A DNA stretch of 64,000 nt from Microtetraspora fusca (GTDB lineage: Bacteria; Actinomycetota; Actinomycetes; Streptosporangiales; Streptosporangiaceae), in the NCBI RefSeq assembly GCF_001570365.1, contig NZ_BBYK01000070.1:1717-65716 (forward strand). Direction: 5' to 3'. Of the stretch, positions 1-8,478 are shown one piece after another. Position 1 is the first letter of the stretch. Every line of letters begins with the position of its first letter. The translations under genes and the position numbers were made by a program. The notes beneath the pieces are model-generated. The model was not told the origin of the DNA. It saw only the letters and a list, made by a program, of their open reading frames with translations, and made no database searches.

Positions 1-170
1 TCCCCGGCCGCTGCTGCGGCGACCGCGCTCACGCGAGCATCCGTCCGACCCTGCGGTCTGGGTACTCGAGATCGACCGGACCCTCTTGGCGTCCTGAGGG
101 TGCGGTCGCCTGGCGCCAGAGCCTCGATGATCCCGGCGTGTACGCGCTGCTCGCTGAGTTCCGGGCGGAT

Positions 171-230
171 CGCGTACTCCCTGGCACTCATCCCGCCGGA
201 CCGCGTGCCTCCTGGCGCTCATCCCGCCGG
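171..230. repeat. Two-copy 29-nt direct repeat
   Basis: Copies at 171-199 and 202-230 match at about 25 of 29 positions and share the block CTCATCCCGCCGG at their ends. No function can be assigned. Confidence 0.6.
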
Positions 231-463
231 GTGGTCCGGTTCGCGCAGGTACGGCGGGCGGGCAGGACGCCGGGCTGGGGGCCGCCGGCGGGCCGCGGGC
301 GGTATAGGCGGCGCCGAGGCCGACGCCGAGCGGTGCCGGTGTGACCTCGCGGATCTCCGCATCGGACGCGGAACAGAGGGCACATGTCCCACACGCCGCC
401 GTTCCCCCTGGAGCCGTCCGGCGCGCCGCCCCGGGCGCACGCCCGTACGGCGTCGCGGACGTC

Positions 464-553
464 GGCCGGACAGGCAGGAAAGGCCGGACAGGCGGGAAAG
501 GTCGGACCGGTAGGAAAGGTCGGACCGGTAGGAAAGGCCGGACCGGTACGAGA
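464..553. repeat. 18-bp tandem repeat array, five units
   Basis: Five consecutive 18-nt units (464-481, 482-499, 500-517, 518-535, 536-553) with consensus GGYCGGACCGGTAGGAAA; units 3 and 4 are identical. The array ends 30 nt before the start codon of the downstream luciferase-like oxidoreductase, so it occupies its 5' leader or promoter. Because the unit is a multiple of three it stays open in several frames and would encode Gly/Arg/Lys or collagen-like repeats, but there is no sign that it is translated. Confidence 0.85.
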
Positions 554-583
554 GGGAGGGGCGGCAGGAGAGGGAGGGGCGCC

Positions 584-1438
584 ATGAAAGTGGGACTCGG
601 TCTGCCCATCGGGGACCCCGGCTCGCTGTCGGCCTGGGCGCGCCGTGCTGAGGACGGTCCGTTCACGACCCTGGCGATGCTCGACCGCCTCGTGTACGAC
701 AACCCCGAGCCGCTGGTCACCCTGGCCGCCGTCGCCGGAGCCACCGCGCGGATCCGCGTGATGACCGAGGTGCTGATCGCCCCGGCACGCGAGACGCCTC
801 TGCTGGCCAAGCAGGCCGCGACACTCGACCGGATCTCCGGCGGCCGGTTCACGCTCGGCATAGGGGTGGGCGTGAGGGAGGACGACTTCCGGGCGGCGGG
901 CGTCGATTACCGGCGTCGCGGTCGCCGTCTCGACGAGCAGATGGCGGTTCTGCGGCGGGTGTGGTCGGGCGAGCCGTACGGCCGGGACATCGGTCCCATC
1001 GGGCCCGCGCCCGTGCGGCCCGGTGGGCCGGAGGTGCTGTTCGGCGGGTTCGTCCCGGCCACCGCCGAGCGCGTCGCCCGATGGGGAGACGGGTTTCTGG
1101 GTGCGATGTTCTCGCCGGAGGAGATGGGCCGGTTCTTCCGCACCGTCGAGAGATCGTGGCAGGAGGCGGGACGTTCCGGCGGTCCTCGGCTGGTGGCCCA
1201 GGCCAACGTGGCGCTCGGTCCGGATCGGGTGGTGGATGAGGCCCGGCGGGCCGTCCAGGCGTACTACGCCTTCGCCGAGTACCGGGACCGCGTCGCCGAA
1301 GGGATGTTGACCACCCCGGAGGCGGTCCTGCGAGCCGTGGCCGCGTTCGGTGACATCGGCGCGGACGAGGTCATGTTGTACTGCTGGTCCGCCGACACGG
1401 ACCAGGTCGACCGCATCGCCGAGGTGCTCCACCGCTGA
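584..1438 (+). CDS. LLM-class flavin-dependent oxidoreductase
   Basis: Encodes 284 residues of the bacterial luciferase-like monooxygenase family: (beta/alpha)8-barrel enzymes that use reduced FMN or coenzyme F420. The family pattern is clear: N-terminal MKVGLGLP strand, the TEVLIAPARETPLLAKQAATLDRISGGRFTLG-type segment around residues 60-95 (read as motif TLDRISGGR), then GVGVREDDF and a C-terminal part with the conserved ALGPD region. ATG at 584 was chosen because it follows a purine-rich ribosome-binding region (GAGAGGGAGGGGC) and the family N terminus starts exactly there; the frame is open further upstream only because of the 18-bp repeats. Substrate unknown; F420 use is plausible in actinobacteria but not shown. 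It is slightly short for the family (usually about 290-350). Confidence 0.85.
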   Translation: MKVGLGLPIGDPGSLSAWARRAEDGPFTTLAMLDRLVYDNPEPLVTLAAVAGATARIRVMTEVLIAPARETPLLAKQAATLDRISGGRFTLGIGVGVREDDFRAAGVDYRRRGRRLDEQMAVLRRVWSGEPYGRDIGPIGPAPVRPGGPEVLFGGFVPATAERVARWGDGFLGAMFSPEEMGRFFRTVERSWQEAGRSGGPRLVAQANVALGPDRVVDEARRAVQAYYAFAEYRDRVAEGMLTTPEAVLRAVAAFGDIGADEVMLYCWSADTDQVDRIAEVLHR

Positions 1439-1713
1439 TGCGACCGGCGTTCACGGGGCCGGTCGCCGCGCCTGGCGCCGTCGGATCGACCTGGTGGAAA
1501 GGTTCGTGGTCGGTCCAGCGGACGAAAGCGCACGCACCAGCGGCAACCAGACACCGAATCTGCCCGATCAGCCGACTGGGCGGGGCGGCGGCGGTGCGTG
1601 GGGAAGCCTGGCCACGCCAGTAGCCCAACGGACGGGATCACGGCGACGAACGTGGTCGAAGCGCTCCTGGTGGAGTCGATCGGGAGCCGTCGCCGTCTGC
1701 CAGAATCGGGATC

Positions 1714-2082
1714 ATGCTGAGGTTCGGATCCGTCGTGCTGGGTGTCTCGGATGTGCCGCGTGCGGCGGCGTTCTGGATGGAGGCGCTGGGATACGTCCCG
1801 CGTGAGGAGATGAAGGACGACTGGGTGGTGCTCGTCCCGGCGGACGGGGCGGGGCCGCACCTGTCGCTCGGGCTCAGTGAGACGCCCGTCCAGGACCAGC
1901 CGCGGGTCCACCTGGACCTGTACGCCGGGGACGCGGCCGACCAGGCCGCCGAGGTCGAGCGCCTGGTGGCCTTGGGTGCGCAGCGCGTCGATTGGGACCT
2001 CTATCCGGACGACCCCGATTTCGTGGTGCTCGCGGACCCCGACGGCAACCGCTTCTGCGTCATCGACACCAGCCGCGGCTGA
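1714..2082 (+). CDS. VOC (glyoxalase/bleomycin-resistance) family protein
   Basis: A 122-residue single VOC module pair: beta-alpha-beta-beta-beta repeats starting FGSVVLGVSDVPRAAAFW and ending VVLADPDGNRFCVID, the typical C-terminal DPDGN motif of this superfamily. Such small proteins are usually metal-dependent lyases, isomerases or drug-binding proteins; the exact role cannot be told. It stands alone, 275 nt after the flavin oxidoreductase, with a purine-poor leader and no clear operon partner. Start ATG 1714 is supported by the family N terminus. Confidence 0.85.
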   Translation: MLRFGSVVLGVSDVPRAAAFWMEALGYVPREEMKDDWVVLVPADGAGPHLSLGLSETPVQDQPRVHLDLYAGDAADQAAEVERLVALGAQRVDWDLYPDDPDFVVLADPDGNRFCVIDTSRG

Positions 2083-2117
2083 CCGTACGGGCCGCCGACA
2101 GGGGATTTGTCCGGAAA

Positions 2118-2131
2118 TACCCCCGGGGGTA
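2118..2131. promoter_or_regulatory. CsoR-family operator (G-tract palindrome)
   Basis: TACCCCCGGGGGTA is a perfect 14-bp palindrome 10 nt upstream of the start codon of the CsoR-family gene. Operators of CsoR/CstR/RcnR proteins are inverted repeats with central G/C tracts, so this is probably the autoregulatory site and would overlap the core promoter or ribosome-binding region. Confidence 0.8.
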
Positions 2132-2132
2132 A

Positions 2133-2411
<279 letters not shown>

Positions 2412-2464
2412 ACCTCGGGGCACGAGCCGCCCCCGGTCCGGCCAGGACCTTTTTCGGACACGCA

Positions 2465-2482
2465 CATACCCCGGGGCGTATG
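2465..2482. promoter_or_regulatory. Second G-tract inverted repeat, possible CsoR-type site or hairpin
   Basis: CATACCCCGGGGCGTATG is an imperfect inverted repeat resembling the upstream CsoR-type operator, placed in the convergent gap between the CsoR-family and TetR genes; a partial copy (CATGCCCCGGTATG) follows at 2502-2515. It could be a distal repressor site or simply part of a terminator. Confidence 0.35.
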
Positions 2483-2518
2483 CAAGTGCCGCGCGGGGCG
2501 ACATGCCCCGGTATGCGC

Positions 2519-3130
2519 TCAGGTATGGACGCCGTCGCGCAGCTGCGCGAACGCCCGGTCGGCGGCGGAGACGGCCGAGGGGTAGGCGTCGTCCGCGCTC
2601 GTGCCCTCGGCGAGCGCCGACCAGTTGCGGCGGGCGAGCACGCGCTGGACCGCGATCACCTGAGCGGCCAGCAGTCGCGCCGCGAGGTCGTCCGCGTCCT
2701 CGCCGAGCGCGACCGCGAGGGCCTCCTCGTCGGCGGCCATGTGATGGAACAGACGGGCCACCAGCGAGGGGGTGGAGAAGACCATCCGGTGGTATCCGAT
2801 GACCTCGGGATCGTCGTTCAGTCCGGTGACCGGGTCGCGCCGCGCGAGGCCGTCGAGGAAGTGCGTGTGGAGCGCGTCCAGCGGGTCGCCCCCGGGCGTG
2901 CGGTGCCGTACGACCCGGGCGGCCTCGCCCCTGTGGTCGGCGATGCGGTGCAGGACGAGGTCTTCCTTTGTCGCGAAGTATTTGAACAGCGTGGGCTTGG
3001 ACACCTCCGCCGCCGCGGCGACCTCGGCGACGGACACCTCGTCGAAGCCGCGCTCCAGGAACAACGAGATCGCCGCCGCGGAGATCGCGTCGTGGGTCCG
3101 CTGTCGCTTCAGCCGCCGAAGTCCTGTCAC
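2519..3130 (-). CDS. TetR/AcrR-family transcriptional regulator
   Basis: A 203-residue regulator with the usual TetR N-terminal helix-turn-helix: RTHDAISAAAISLFLERGFDEVSVAEVAAAAEVSKPTLFKYFATKEDLV at about residues 11-58, read through its hallmarks GFDEVSV, AAAAEVSK and YFATKEDL. The ligand-binding C-terminal domain is not assignable to a ligand. It is transcribed away from the HelD-like helicase gene, and the 61-bp gap between the two start codons contains a 30-bp near-perfect palindrome, so it very probably represses both itself and the helicase. The ORF could be extended upstream but the family N terminus and the operator position fix the start at 3130. Confidence 0.92.
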   Translation of the reverse strand: MTGLRRLKRQRTHDAISAAAISLFLERGFDEVSVAEVAAAAEVSKPTLFKYFATKEDLVLHRIADHRGEAARVVRHRTPGGDPLDALHTHFLDGLARRDPVTGLNDDPEVIGYHRMVFSTPSLVARLFHHMAADEEALAVALGEDADDLAARLLAAQVIAVQRVLARRNWSALAEGTSADDAYPSAVSAADRAFAQLRDGVHT

Positions 3131-3150
3131 GCCGCCAGCATAGCAACGTG

Positions 3151-3180
3151 TTAACCGGGTTAATGTATTAACTCGGTTAA
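3151..3180. promoter_or_regulatory. TetR operator between tetR and the helicase gene
   Basis: A 30-bp near-perfect inverted repeat made of two copies of TTAACYSGGTTAA (3151-3163 and 3168-3180); outside the central two bases only one position pair is mismatched. It is AT-rich in an otherwise GC-rich region and ends 14 nt before the helicase ATG, overlapping the expected divergent promoters. Two tandem half-palindromes would allow two TetR dimers to bind. Confidence 0.85.
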
Positions 3181-3194
3181 CCTAGGGTGGTGTG

Positions 3195-5261
3195 ATGAAC
3201 GGACTCGACGAGGAGAAGGCGTACGCCGAGCGCTGCGACGAGGCGCTGCGCGCGATGCTGGACGGCGCCCGGCTGAACGTCGTCATCGGTGAACAGGTGG
3301 CGGGCGACCGGTACAGCGCGGAGCGGCTCGGGCGCCACCTGAAGAGCCTGGCCAAGGAGCTGGCCGAGGAGCCCGGCGGGCCGCCGTTCTTCGGCCGGCT
3401 GGACTTCGGCTCGGACGCGGACGCGGGCGACCACCGGGGCCGGCGGTACTACATGGGCCGCCGGCACATCTCCGGCGGGCCGGGCGAGCCGCCCATGGTC
3501 ATCGACTGGCGGGCGCCGGTGGCGCGGGCGTTCTACCGGGCCGGCGCGGGCGCCACCCACGGCATCGCCGTACGCCGCAGGTTCGGGTGGGCGGAGCGCG
3601 AGCTGACCGGATACGAGGACGAGCACCTCGACCGGGGCGAGGACGTGGGAGCCGCGAGCCGGATCGTCGCGGCGGAGATCGAACGCCCCCGCGTCGGTCC
3701 CATGCGCGACATCGTGGCCACCATCCAGCCCGAGCAGGACGAACTGGTACGGGCCGAGCTGGAGGAGTCGATCTGCGTCCAGGGCGCGCCGGGCACCGGC
3801 AAGACCGCCGTCGGCCTGCACCGCGCCGCGTACCTGCTGTACGCGCACCGGCAGCGGCTCTCCCGGTCGGGGGTCCTCGTGCTCGGGCCGAACCCCGCGT
3901 TCCTCCACTACATCTCGGCGGTGTTGCCCGTGCTCGGCGAGGTGGACGTCGCGCAGACCACCATGGAGCGCCTGCTGGCCCGCGAGGCGGCGCCGGCCCG
4001 CGCCCGGACGGGAGCCGGGGAGGCTCAGAAGGACGACGTCGCGGCGGCCGCCGTCAAGCACGACGTCCGCATGGCGACCGTCCTGCGCCGGGCCCTGTAC
4101 GCGCGGGTGCGCCGGCCCGAGGGACCGGTCACCGTGACCGACGGCTCCTACCGGTGGCGGGTGCCGGAGGAGGAGCTGCGCCGCATCGTGGACGACACCC
4201 GCCGTGAGGCCGCGCCGTACGCGGTGGGGCGCGAGCGTGTCATCGCCCGGGTCGTCTCCGCGCTGGGACGGCAGGCCGAGGCGCGCGGCCGGAACCTCGA
4301 CGGGGTGTGGACGCGCCGGACGTCCCGCGCCGCGACGCCGTTCGTCGACGCGGTGTGGCCGGACGTGCGGCCCGAGGAGGTGGTCGCCGAGGTGCTCGGC
4401 GACCCGGAGGCGCTGGCACGGGCCGCGGACGGCGTCCTGACGCCGGAGGAGCAGGCGGCGATCCGGTGGGCGCGGCCGCCGCGTACGTACCGGAGCGCCC
4501 GGTGGTCGGCCGCCGACCTGGTGCTCCTCGACGAGGTCGCCGGCCTGCTGCGGCGCGCGCCCGGGTACGGCCACGTCATCGTGGACGAGGCGCAGGACCT
4601 GTCGGCGATGCAGTGCCGCGTCATCGCGCGCAGGAGCGAGTACGGCTCGATCACGGTGCTCGGCGACCTCGCGCAGGGGACGACACCGTGGGCGGCCCGC
4701 GACTGGCGCGACCTGCTCGCGCATCTGGGCAAGCCGGAGGCGCGGGTGATCGCGCTGACGACCGGCTTCCGCGTCCCCGGCGCGGTCGCCCGGCTCGCCA
4801 ACCACCTGCTGGACGTCCTGGACGTGGACGTGCCGCCGACCCGCTCCTTCCGCGCCGACGGCCGGGTCCGCGTCACGCGGACGCCCGACCTGCCGCGCGC
4901 GACGCTGGACGCCGTAGGCGAGGCGCTGCGGCACGACGGGTCGATCGCGGTGATCGCACCGGCCGGAGCGGTGGACGCGCTCACCGCCGGCTTGCGGGAG
5001 GGCCTGCCCGGCGAGGCCGTCGGCACGCTGACCCCCGGTGAGCCCACGGACGGCCCTGCCCGGGTCACGGTGCTGCCCGCGTCGCTGGCCAAGGGCTTGG
5101 AGTACGACCACGTGATCGTGGCCGAGCCCGCCGACATCGTCGAGGGCGAGGAGCGCGGGCTCAACCGGCTCTACGTCGTGCTGACGCGCGCCGTGTCGCG
5201 CCTGGACGTGCTGCACGCGCGGCCGTTGCCGGCCGGCTTCCCCGAGCGGGCCGACCGCTGA
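3195..5261 (+). CDS. HelD/HelR-like RNA-polymerase-associated superfamily 1 helicase
   Basis: A 688-residue UvrD/Rep-like superfamily 1 ATPase. Seen: Walker A GAPGTGKT near residues 196-203, Walker B VIVDEAQDL near 460, and a motif VI region LYVVLTRAVSRLDVL at the C terminus. The N-terminal third, with GRRHISGG, PMVIDWRAPVARAFYRA and RRRFG, is the hallmark of HelD/HelR proteins, which strip stalled or rifamycin-bound RNA polymerase from DNA; HelR of Streptomyces venezuelae contributes to rifamycin resistance. Function here is inferred from family. ATG 3195 is preferred over the adjacent GTG 3192 because the AGGGTGG ribosome-binding site (3184-3190) is too close to the GTG. It is probably controlled by the divergent TetR protein through the palindrome at 3151-3180; I see no rifamycin-associated element. 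Confidence 0.85.
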   Translation: MNGLDEEKAYAERCDEALRAMLDGARLNVVIGEQVAGDRYSAERLGRHLKSLAKELAEEPGGPPFFGRLDFGSDADAGDHRGRRYYMGRRHISGGPGEPPMVIDWRAPVARAFYRAGAGATHGIAVRRRFGWAERELTGYEDEHLDRGEDVGAASRIVAAEIERPRVGPMRDIVATIQPEQDELVRAELEESICVQGAPGTGKTAVGLHRAAYLLYAHRQRLSRSGVLVLGPNPAFLHYISAVLPVLGEVDVAQTTMERLLAREAAPARARTGAGEAQKDDVAAAAVKHDVRMATVLRRALYARVRRPEGPVTVTDGSYRWRVPEEELRRIVDDTRREAAPYAVGRERVIARVVSALGRQAEARGRNLDGVWTRRTSRAATPFVDAVWPDVRPEEVVAEVLGDPEALARAADGVLTPEEQAAIRWARPPRTYRSARWSAADLVLLDEVAGLLRRAPGYGHVIVDEAQDLSAMQCRVIARRSEYGSITVLGDLAQGTTPWAARDWRDLLAHLGKPEARVIALTTGFRVPGAVARLANHLLDVLDVDVPPTRSFRADGRVRVTRTPDLPRATLDAVGEALRHDGSIAVIAPAGAVDALTAGLREGLPGEAVGTLTPGEPTDGPARVTVLPASLAKGLEYDHVIVAEPADIVEGEERGLNRLYVVLTRAVSRLDVLHARPLPAGFPERADR

Positions 5262-5363
5262 CCCGCGACTCGCGTCCCGGAATCGCGGCGGTTGGAAATC
5301 CGGCGGCGGTTGCGCCATCGTGGACAGGCTCGCGATCATCGGCACCGCACCCGGGGGAACGAC

Positions 5364-5831
5364 GTGAAGAGGCTCATCGCCCGCCTGTGGCGGGCCATCC
5401 ACGGCCCGATGCAGTGGCGCCTGCTGTGGCTCGTGCACGCCACGTTCATGGTCGGCGTCACCGGGATCGTCCGCGACTCCGAGGGGCGGGTGCTGCTGCT
5501 CAAGCACCGCCTGTGGCCGGAGGGCCGCCAGTGGGGCCTGCCGTCCGGGTACGCGAAGCGGTCGGAGACGTTCGAGGACACGGTCGCCCGCGAGGTGCGC
5601 GAGGAGACGGGGCTGGAGGTCCGCGCGCACCGGCTCGTCCTGCTCAAGAGTGGCTTCCGGCTGCGGGTGGAGGTGGTCTACGAGGCCGAGTTCCTCGGCG
5701 GCACGCTCAGGACCGACGGCTTCGAGATCCTGGAGGCCGGGTGGTTCTCACCCGACGACCTCCCCGAAGGGCTGCAGGAGGGGCACCGCCTGCTGATCAG
5801 GGGTGAGACCACCCGGCCCGCCACACCGTGA
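5364..5831 (+). CDS. NUDIX hydrolase
   Basis: A 155-residue NUDIX hydrolase, a family that cleaves nucleoside diphosphates linked to other moieties. The Nudix box is intact: G-x5-E-x7-REVREETGLE, beginning at GYAKRSE about residue 58. A hydrophobic, Trp-rich N-terminal segment (LIARLWRAI, MQWRLLWLVHATFMVG) precedes the domain and may be membrane-associated or a core strand. GTG 5364 was chosen because GGGGGAA lies 5 nt upstream; an in-frame ATG at 5292 would add an Arg/His-rich tail with no homologous look. It lies 102 nt after the helicase gene on the same strand and is followed by a hairpin shared with the convergent collagenase gene. Confidence 0.88.
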   Translation: MKRLIARLWRAIHGPMQWRLLWLVHATFMVGVTGIVRDSEGRVLLLKHRLWPEGRQWGLPSGYAKRSETFEDTVAREVREETGLEVRAHRLVLLKSGFRLRVEVVYEAEFLGGTLRTDGFEILEAGWFSPDDLPEGLQEGHRLLIRGETTRPATP

Positions 5832-5832
5832 G

Positions 5833-5865
5833 GGCCGGTCCCGGACGCGAGGTCCGGTCCCGGCC
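5833..5865. terminator. Hairpin between convergent NUDIX and collagenase genes
   Basis: GGCCGGTCCCGGAC (5833-5846) and GTCCGGTCCCGGCC (5852-5865) can pair except for two central mismatches, leaving a 5-nt loop. It begins 2 nt after the NUDIX stop and lies between convergent genes, as expected for a bidirectional actinobacterial terminator without a U-tract. Confidence 0.6.
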
Positions 5866-5895
5866 GAGGTGATCGTCACGGAGCGGCGGCGGGCG

Positions 5896-8478
5896 TCAGT
5901 ACTCGACCTTCACCGAGGCCCCGGAGAAGCCCTGGGTGGCGTACAGGCTGACGTAGTGGTAGCCGGTCGCCGGGTTGGTCACCGTCAGGGTCTCGTCGTT
6001 GCCGGACCCCGCCGACCGCTGCGTGTACGCCGACGTCGTGGCCCACGAGCCGGCGCTGTAGTAGAGGTCGGCGTTCCCGGTGCCGCCCGACGACGTGATG
6101 ACGAGCCTGGCCGTTCCAGCCGGGACGTACAGGTAGAAATAGGCGTAGTTGCCGGTGGTCGCGGACACGCCGCTCCGCCGGCAGTTCTTGCCCAGCTCTC
6201 GCGTGTCGGCGGAGGTGCACTCCGGCACGGACTGCCCGGAGGTCACGGTCACCTGCCGGGTGGTCGTGCCGGTCGCGCCGCCGTTGTCGGTGACGGTCAG
6301 CGTCACCGTGTACGTGCCGGTCGCGCCGTACGTGTGCGAGGGGTTCGCCGAGGTGGACGACGAGCCGTCGCCGAAGTCCCAGCGGCGCGCGGCGATCGTG
6401 CCGTCGGGGTCGGTGGAGGCGTCGGTGAAGTTCACGGCGAGGCCGTTCGCGGTGAACGTGAACGCGGCCTGCGGCGCGCGGTTGCCGCCGTTCCCGCCGC
6501 CCGCGCAGGCCCCGGACGCGCACGCGGCCAGCCACGTCCACCAGTCGGCGTCGTAGCGGGCGCCGATCGTGCTCGTCAGGAAGGTGCGCGCGCTGTTCCA
6601 GCTCCCGGACCGATAGTGGCCGAGGACGGTCGCGACGTCGGCGGCGTGCTTCTCGAACATGTACCGCACCGCGAGGTAGCCCCAGCGGTAGATACGCGTG
6701 GTGTCGTGGGAGTAGCTGGTGTCCCACAGCGTGCTCAGCGCGTACGTCCGCTTCGCCGCCTCGGCGATCGCGGCATCGTAGGCGACGTTCCGGTAGGAGT
6801 AGGAGACGTATTCGGCGAAGCCCTCGATCCACCAGATGGTCGGGGTGGTGACGCCCGCCTCGAAGTCGCCGTACATGTCGAACCGGCCGTCGAGGTAGTG
6901 GGTGTACTCGTGGTTGAGGTTCCAGATCTGGAACGCGGGACGCACCCACTCGGCCTCGTAGGCGATGAAGCGGGGCTGGTTGCCGGCGGCGGCCGGGTCG
7001 CCCTCCAGGTACATCCCGCCGTTGTCGGTGTCGATGCCGAAGATCGCCCCCGCGTAGGTCTGGTAGTCGGTGCTCGAGTCGAACACGCAGACCTCGATCG
7101 TCGTGTTGTTGTCGTTCGCGACCGGGCGGCCACCGTCCTTGACGAGGTTGTGGAAGTACGCGTCCTGGTTGGTGAGGCTGGCGCAGGAGTCGGCGAGCTG
7201 TGCCGCGGTCATGTCCTGGGCGCGGATCCTGATGCTCGGCCCGCAGTCGTGGGTGATGGCGAGGACGGTCGCCGCGAGGCGGGCCTGCAGGTCGCAGGTG
7301 CCGTAGGAGGAGCAGTCGCCCTTGTCGTAGCTGTCGGCCATCTCGGCCACGCCCACCCACAGGGGTGCCGTCGGCCCGGTCATGGAGCTGCGCTGGAGGA
7401 GGTTCCTGACCAGGGGCCGCACCGTTGCCCGCAGCGGCGCGTGCTGGAGGAAGCGGCCCAGTTCACGGCCCGCGTTCGAGGTCAGGTACGCGCGGTCGGT
7501 GCCGAGCAGGTCGAGATGGTTCGTCGCGAAGGCGTTCAGGGTGTCGAGCACGCCGGGGTCCGCCTGAACGGCGGTCACGAACGCCGGGACCTGGTGGCCG
7601 CGGAAGAGCACCGTGTAGACGTTGTTGACCGCGGTCAGCATCCACCAGTACGCGTCGTAGGCGCTGGTGTAGCCGTTCAGCAGCCGCTTGACCACATAGA
7701 GGTAGCGGTCGTTCTCCTCGGCGCTGTCGATCAGCGTGACGGCCTCGGCGAGCACCTCGCCGTTGGCGTCGCCGACCGTCGAGGACCGGGAGTTCGCGAA
7801 GAACGCGTCCAGCCCCGACTGGATCGCCGTCTTCAGCGCGGGCCCGTACGCGCCCACGGTCGAGGGGTTGTACCAGTGCACGTAGTAGCCCGCGCGCAGA
7901 TAGAGCACGAGTTGGGCGGTGCCGGTGCTGTTGTCGCCGGGATAGGTGGCCGCGTTGTCGCGCAGGCCGTAGGCGACGCTCGTCATCTGCGATTCCCGGA
8001 ACGCGGCGGCAGCGTCGGAGCCGGTCAGGGTGAAGAGCGTGTTGACGCACTCCGTGGTGGACGACCTGATCTGCTGGACGAGGGCGTTTCCGGTCCGGCC
8101 GGTGAAGTCGCTCACGTTGCACGCGGCGGCCGCCTTGGCCTGCGCGGCGGACGTCGCCTTCTCTTTCAGGGACGGGCGCGGGTGCGCCGGGGCGGGCTGG
8201 GGCGAGTCGTAGTCACGCCGCAGCCGCTCGGAGGAGGAGGGGAGCGGCGGCCGGTCGCTGACCGGGAGTGGCGAGCGCCGGACGTGGTCGGCGCCGTCGC
8301 CTCCGAGCAGCGCCGGCGCGGGGGGCGGGTTTTCGCCCGCCGACACGGTCGTCGCCGGTGCTTCGGCGACGGCGACGGCCGCCGGTTGGAGGGCGAGCCC
8401 CAGACCGAGGACGGGGGCGAGGGCGAGTGCGGCCAGTGACAGCCTTCTGCGTGCGCGCAGGGGTGGGGTGACTCCCAC
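5896..8478 (-). CDS. Secreted M9-family collagenase with PKD and C-terminal PPC-type domains
   Basis: An 860-residue secreted zinc metalloprotease of peptidase family M9 (bacterial collagenases). The start GTG 8478 has GGAGGT 5 nt upstream and begins a signal peptide (LRARRRLSLAALALAPVLG, cleavage near AVAVAEA). After a long pro/activator region comes the catalytic motif HEYTH at about residues 523-527 followed by DGRFDMYGDF and the glutamate motif EGFAEY about 30 residues later, typical of M9 enzymes. A PKD domain (APQAAFTF to TVTLTVTDN, WDFGDGSS inside) and a C-terminal pre-peptidase/collagen-binding-like beta domain ending VSLYATQGFSGASVKVEY follow. The architecture matches clostridial-type collagenases with one PKD and one binding domain. 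A much longer upstream frame (to 8694) lacks a plausible start. Confidence 0.93.
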   Translation of the reverse strand: MGVTPPLRARRRLSLAALALAPVLGLGLALQPAAVAVAEAPATTVSAGENPPPAPALLGGDGADHVRRSPLPVSDRPPLPSSSERLRRDYDSPQPAPAHPRPSLKEKATSAAQAKAAAACNVSDFTGRTGNALVQQIRSSTTECVNTLFTLTGSDAAAAFRESQMTSVAYGLRDNAATYPGDNSTGTAQLVLYLRAGYYVHWYNPSTVGAYGPALKTAIQSGLDAFFANSRSSTVGDANGEVLAEAVTLIDSAEENDRYLYVVKRLLNGYTSAYDAYWWMLTAVNNVYTVLFRGHQVPAFVTAVQADPGVLDTLNAFATNHLDLLGTDRAYLTSNAGRELGRFLQHAPLRATVRPLVRNLLQRSSMTGPTAPLWVGVAEMADSYDKGDCSSYGTCDLQARLAATVLAITHDCGPSIRIRAQDMTAAQLADSCASLTNQDAYFHNLVKDGGRPVANDNNTTIEVCVFDSSTDYQTYAGAIFGIDTDNGGMYLEGDPAAAGNQPRFIAYEAEWVRPAFQIWNLNHEYTHYLDGRFDMYGDFEAGVTTPTIWWIEGFAEYVSYSYRNVAYDAAIAEAAKRTYALSTLWDTSYSHDTTRIYRWGYLAVRYMFEKHAADVATVLGHYRSGSWNSARTFLTSTIGARYDADWWTWLAACASGACAGGGNGGNRAPQAAFTFTANGLAVNFTDASTDPDGTIAARRWDFGDGSSSTSANPSHTYGATGTYTVTLTVTDNGGATGTTTRQVTVTSGQSVPECTSADTRELGKNCRRSGVSATTGNYAYFYLYVPAGTARLVITSSGGTGNADLYYSAGSWATTSAYTQRSAGSGNDETLTVTNPATGYHYVSLYATQGFSGASVKVEY

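Larger units (their letters stand above)
1..583. other. Leading stretch with no gene that can be supported
   Basis: No reading frame here looks like a known protein on either strand. The stretch holds two direct-repeat elements (171-230 and 464-553, listed separately). A minus-strand frame starting with ATG at 187 stays open to the left edge of the window but its translation is Arg/Pro-rich and unrecognised, so it is not called as a gene. Frames that run through the repeats into the next gene are extensions of that gene's frame, not separate genes. Confidence 0.5.

Noticed and set aside
464-553. Repeats considered as a CRISPR array
   Set aside because: Units are contiguous without spacers and too short.
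341-583. Extension of the luciferase-like oxidoreductase frame through the 18-bp repeats
   Set aside because: Domain homology begins at 584 with a ribosome-binding site there; the extension encodes only Gly/Arg/Lys repeats.
5292-5363. N-terminal extension of the NUDIX gene
   Set aside because: Arg/His-rich and lacking a ribosome-binding site, whereas GTG 5364 has one.
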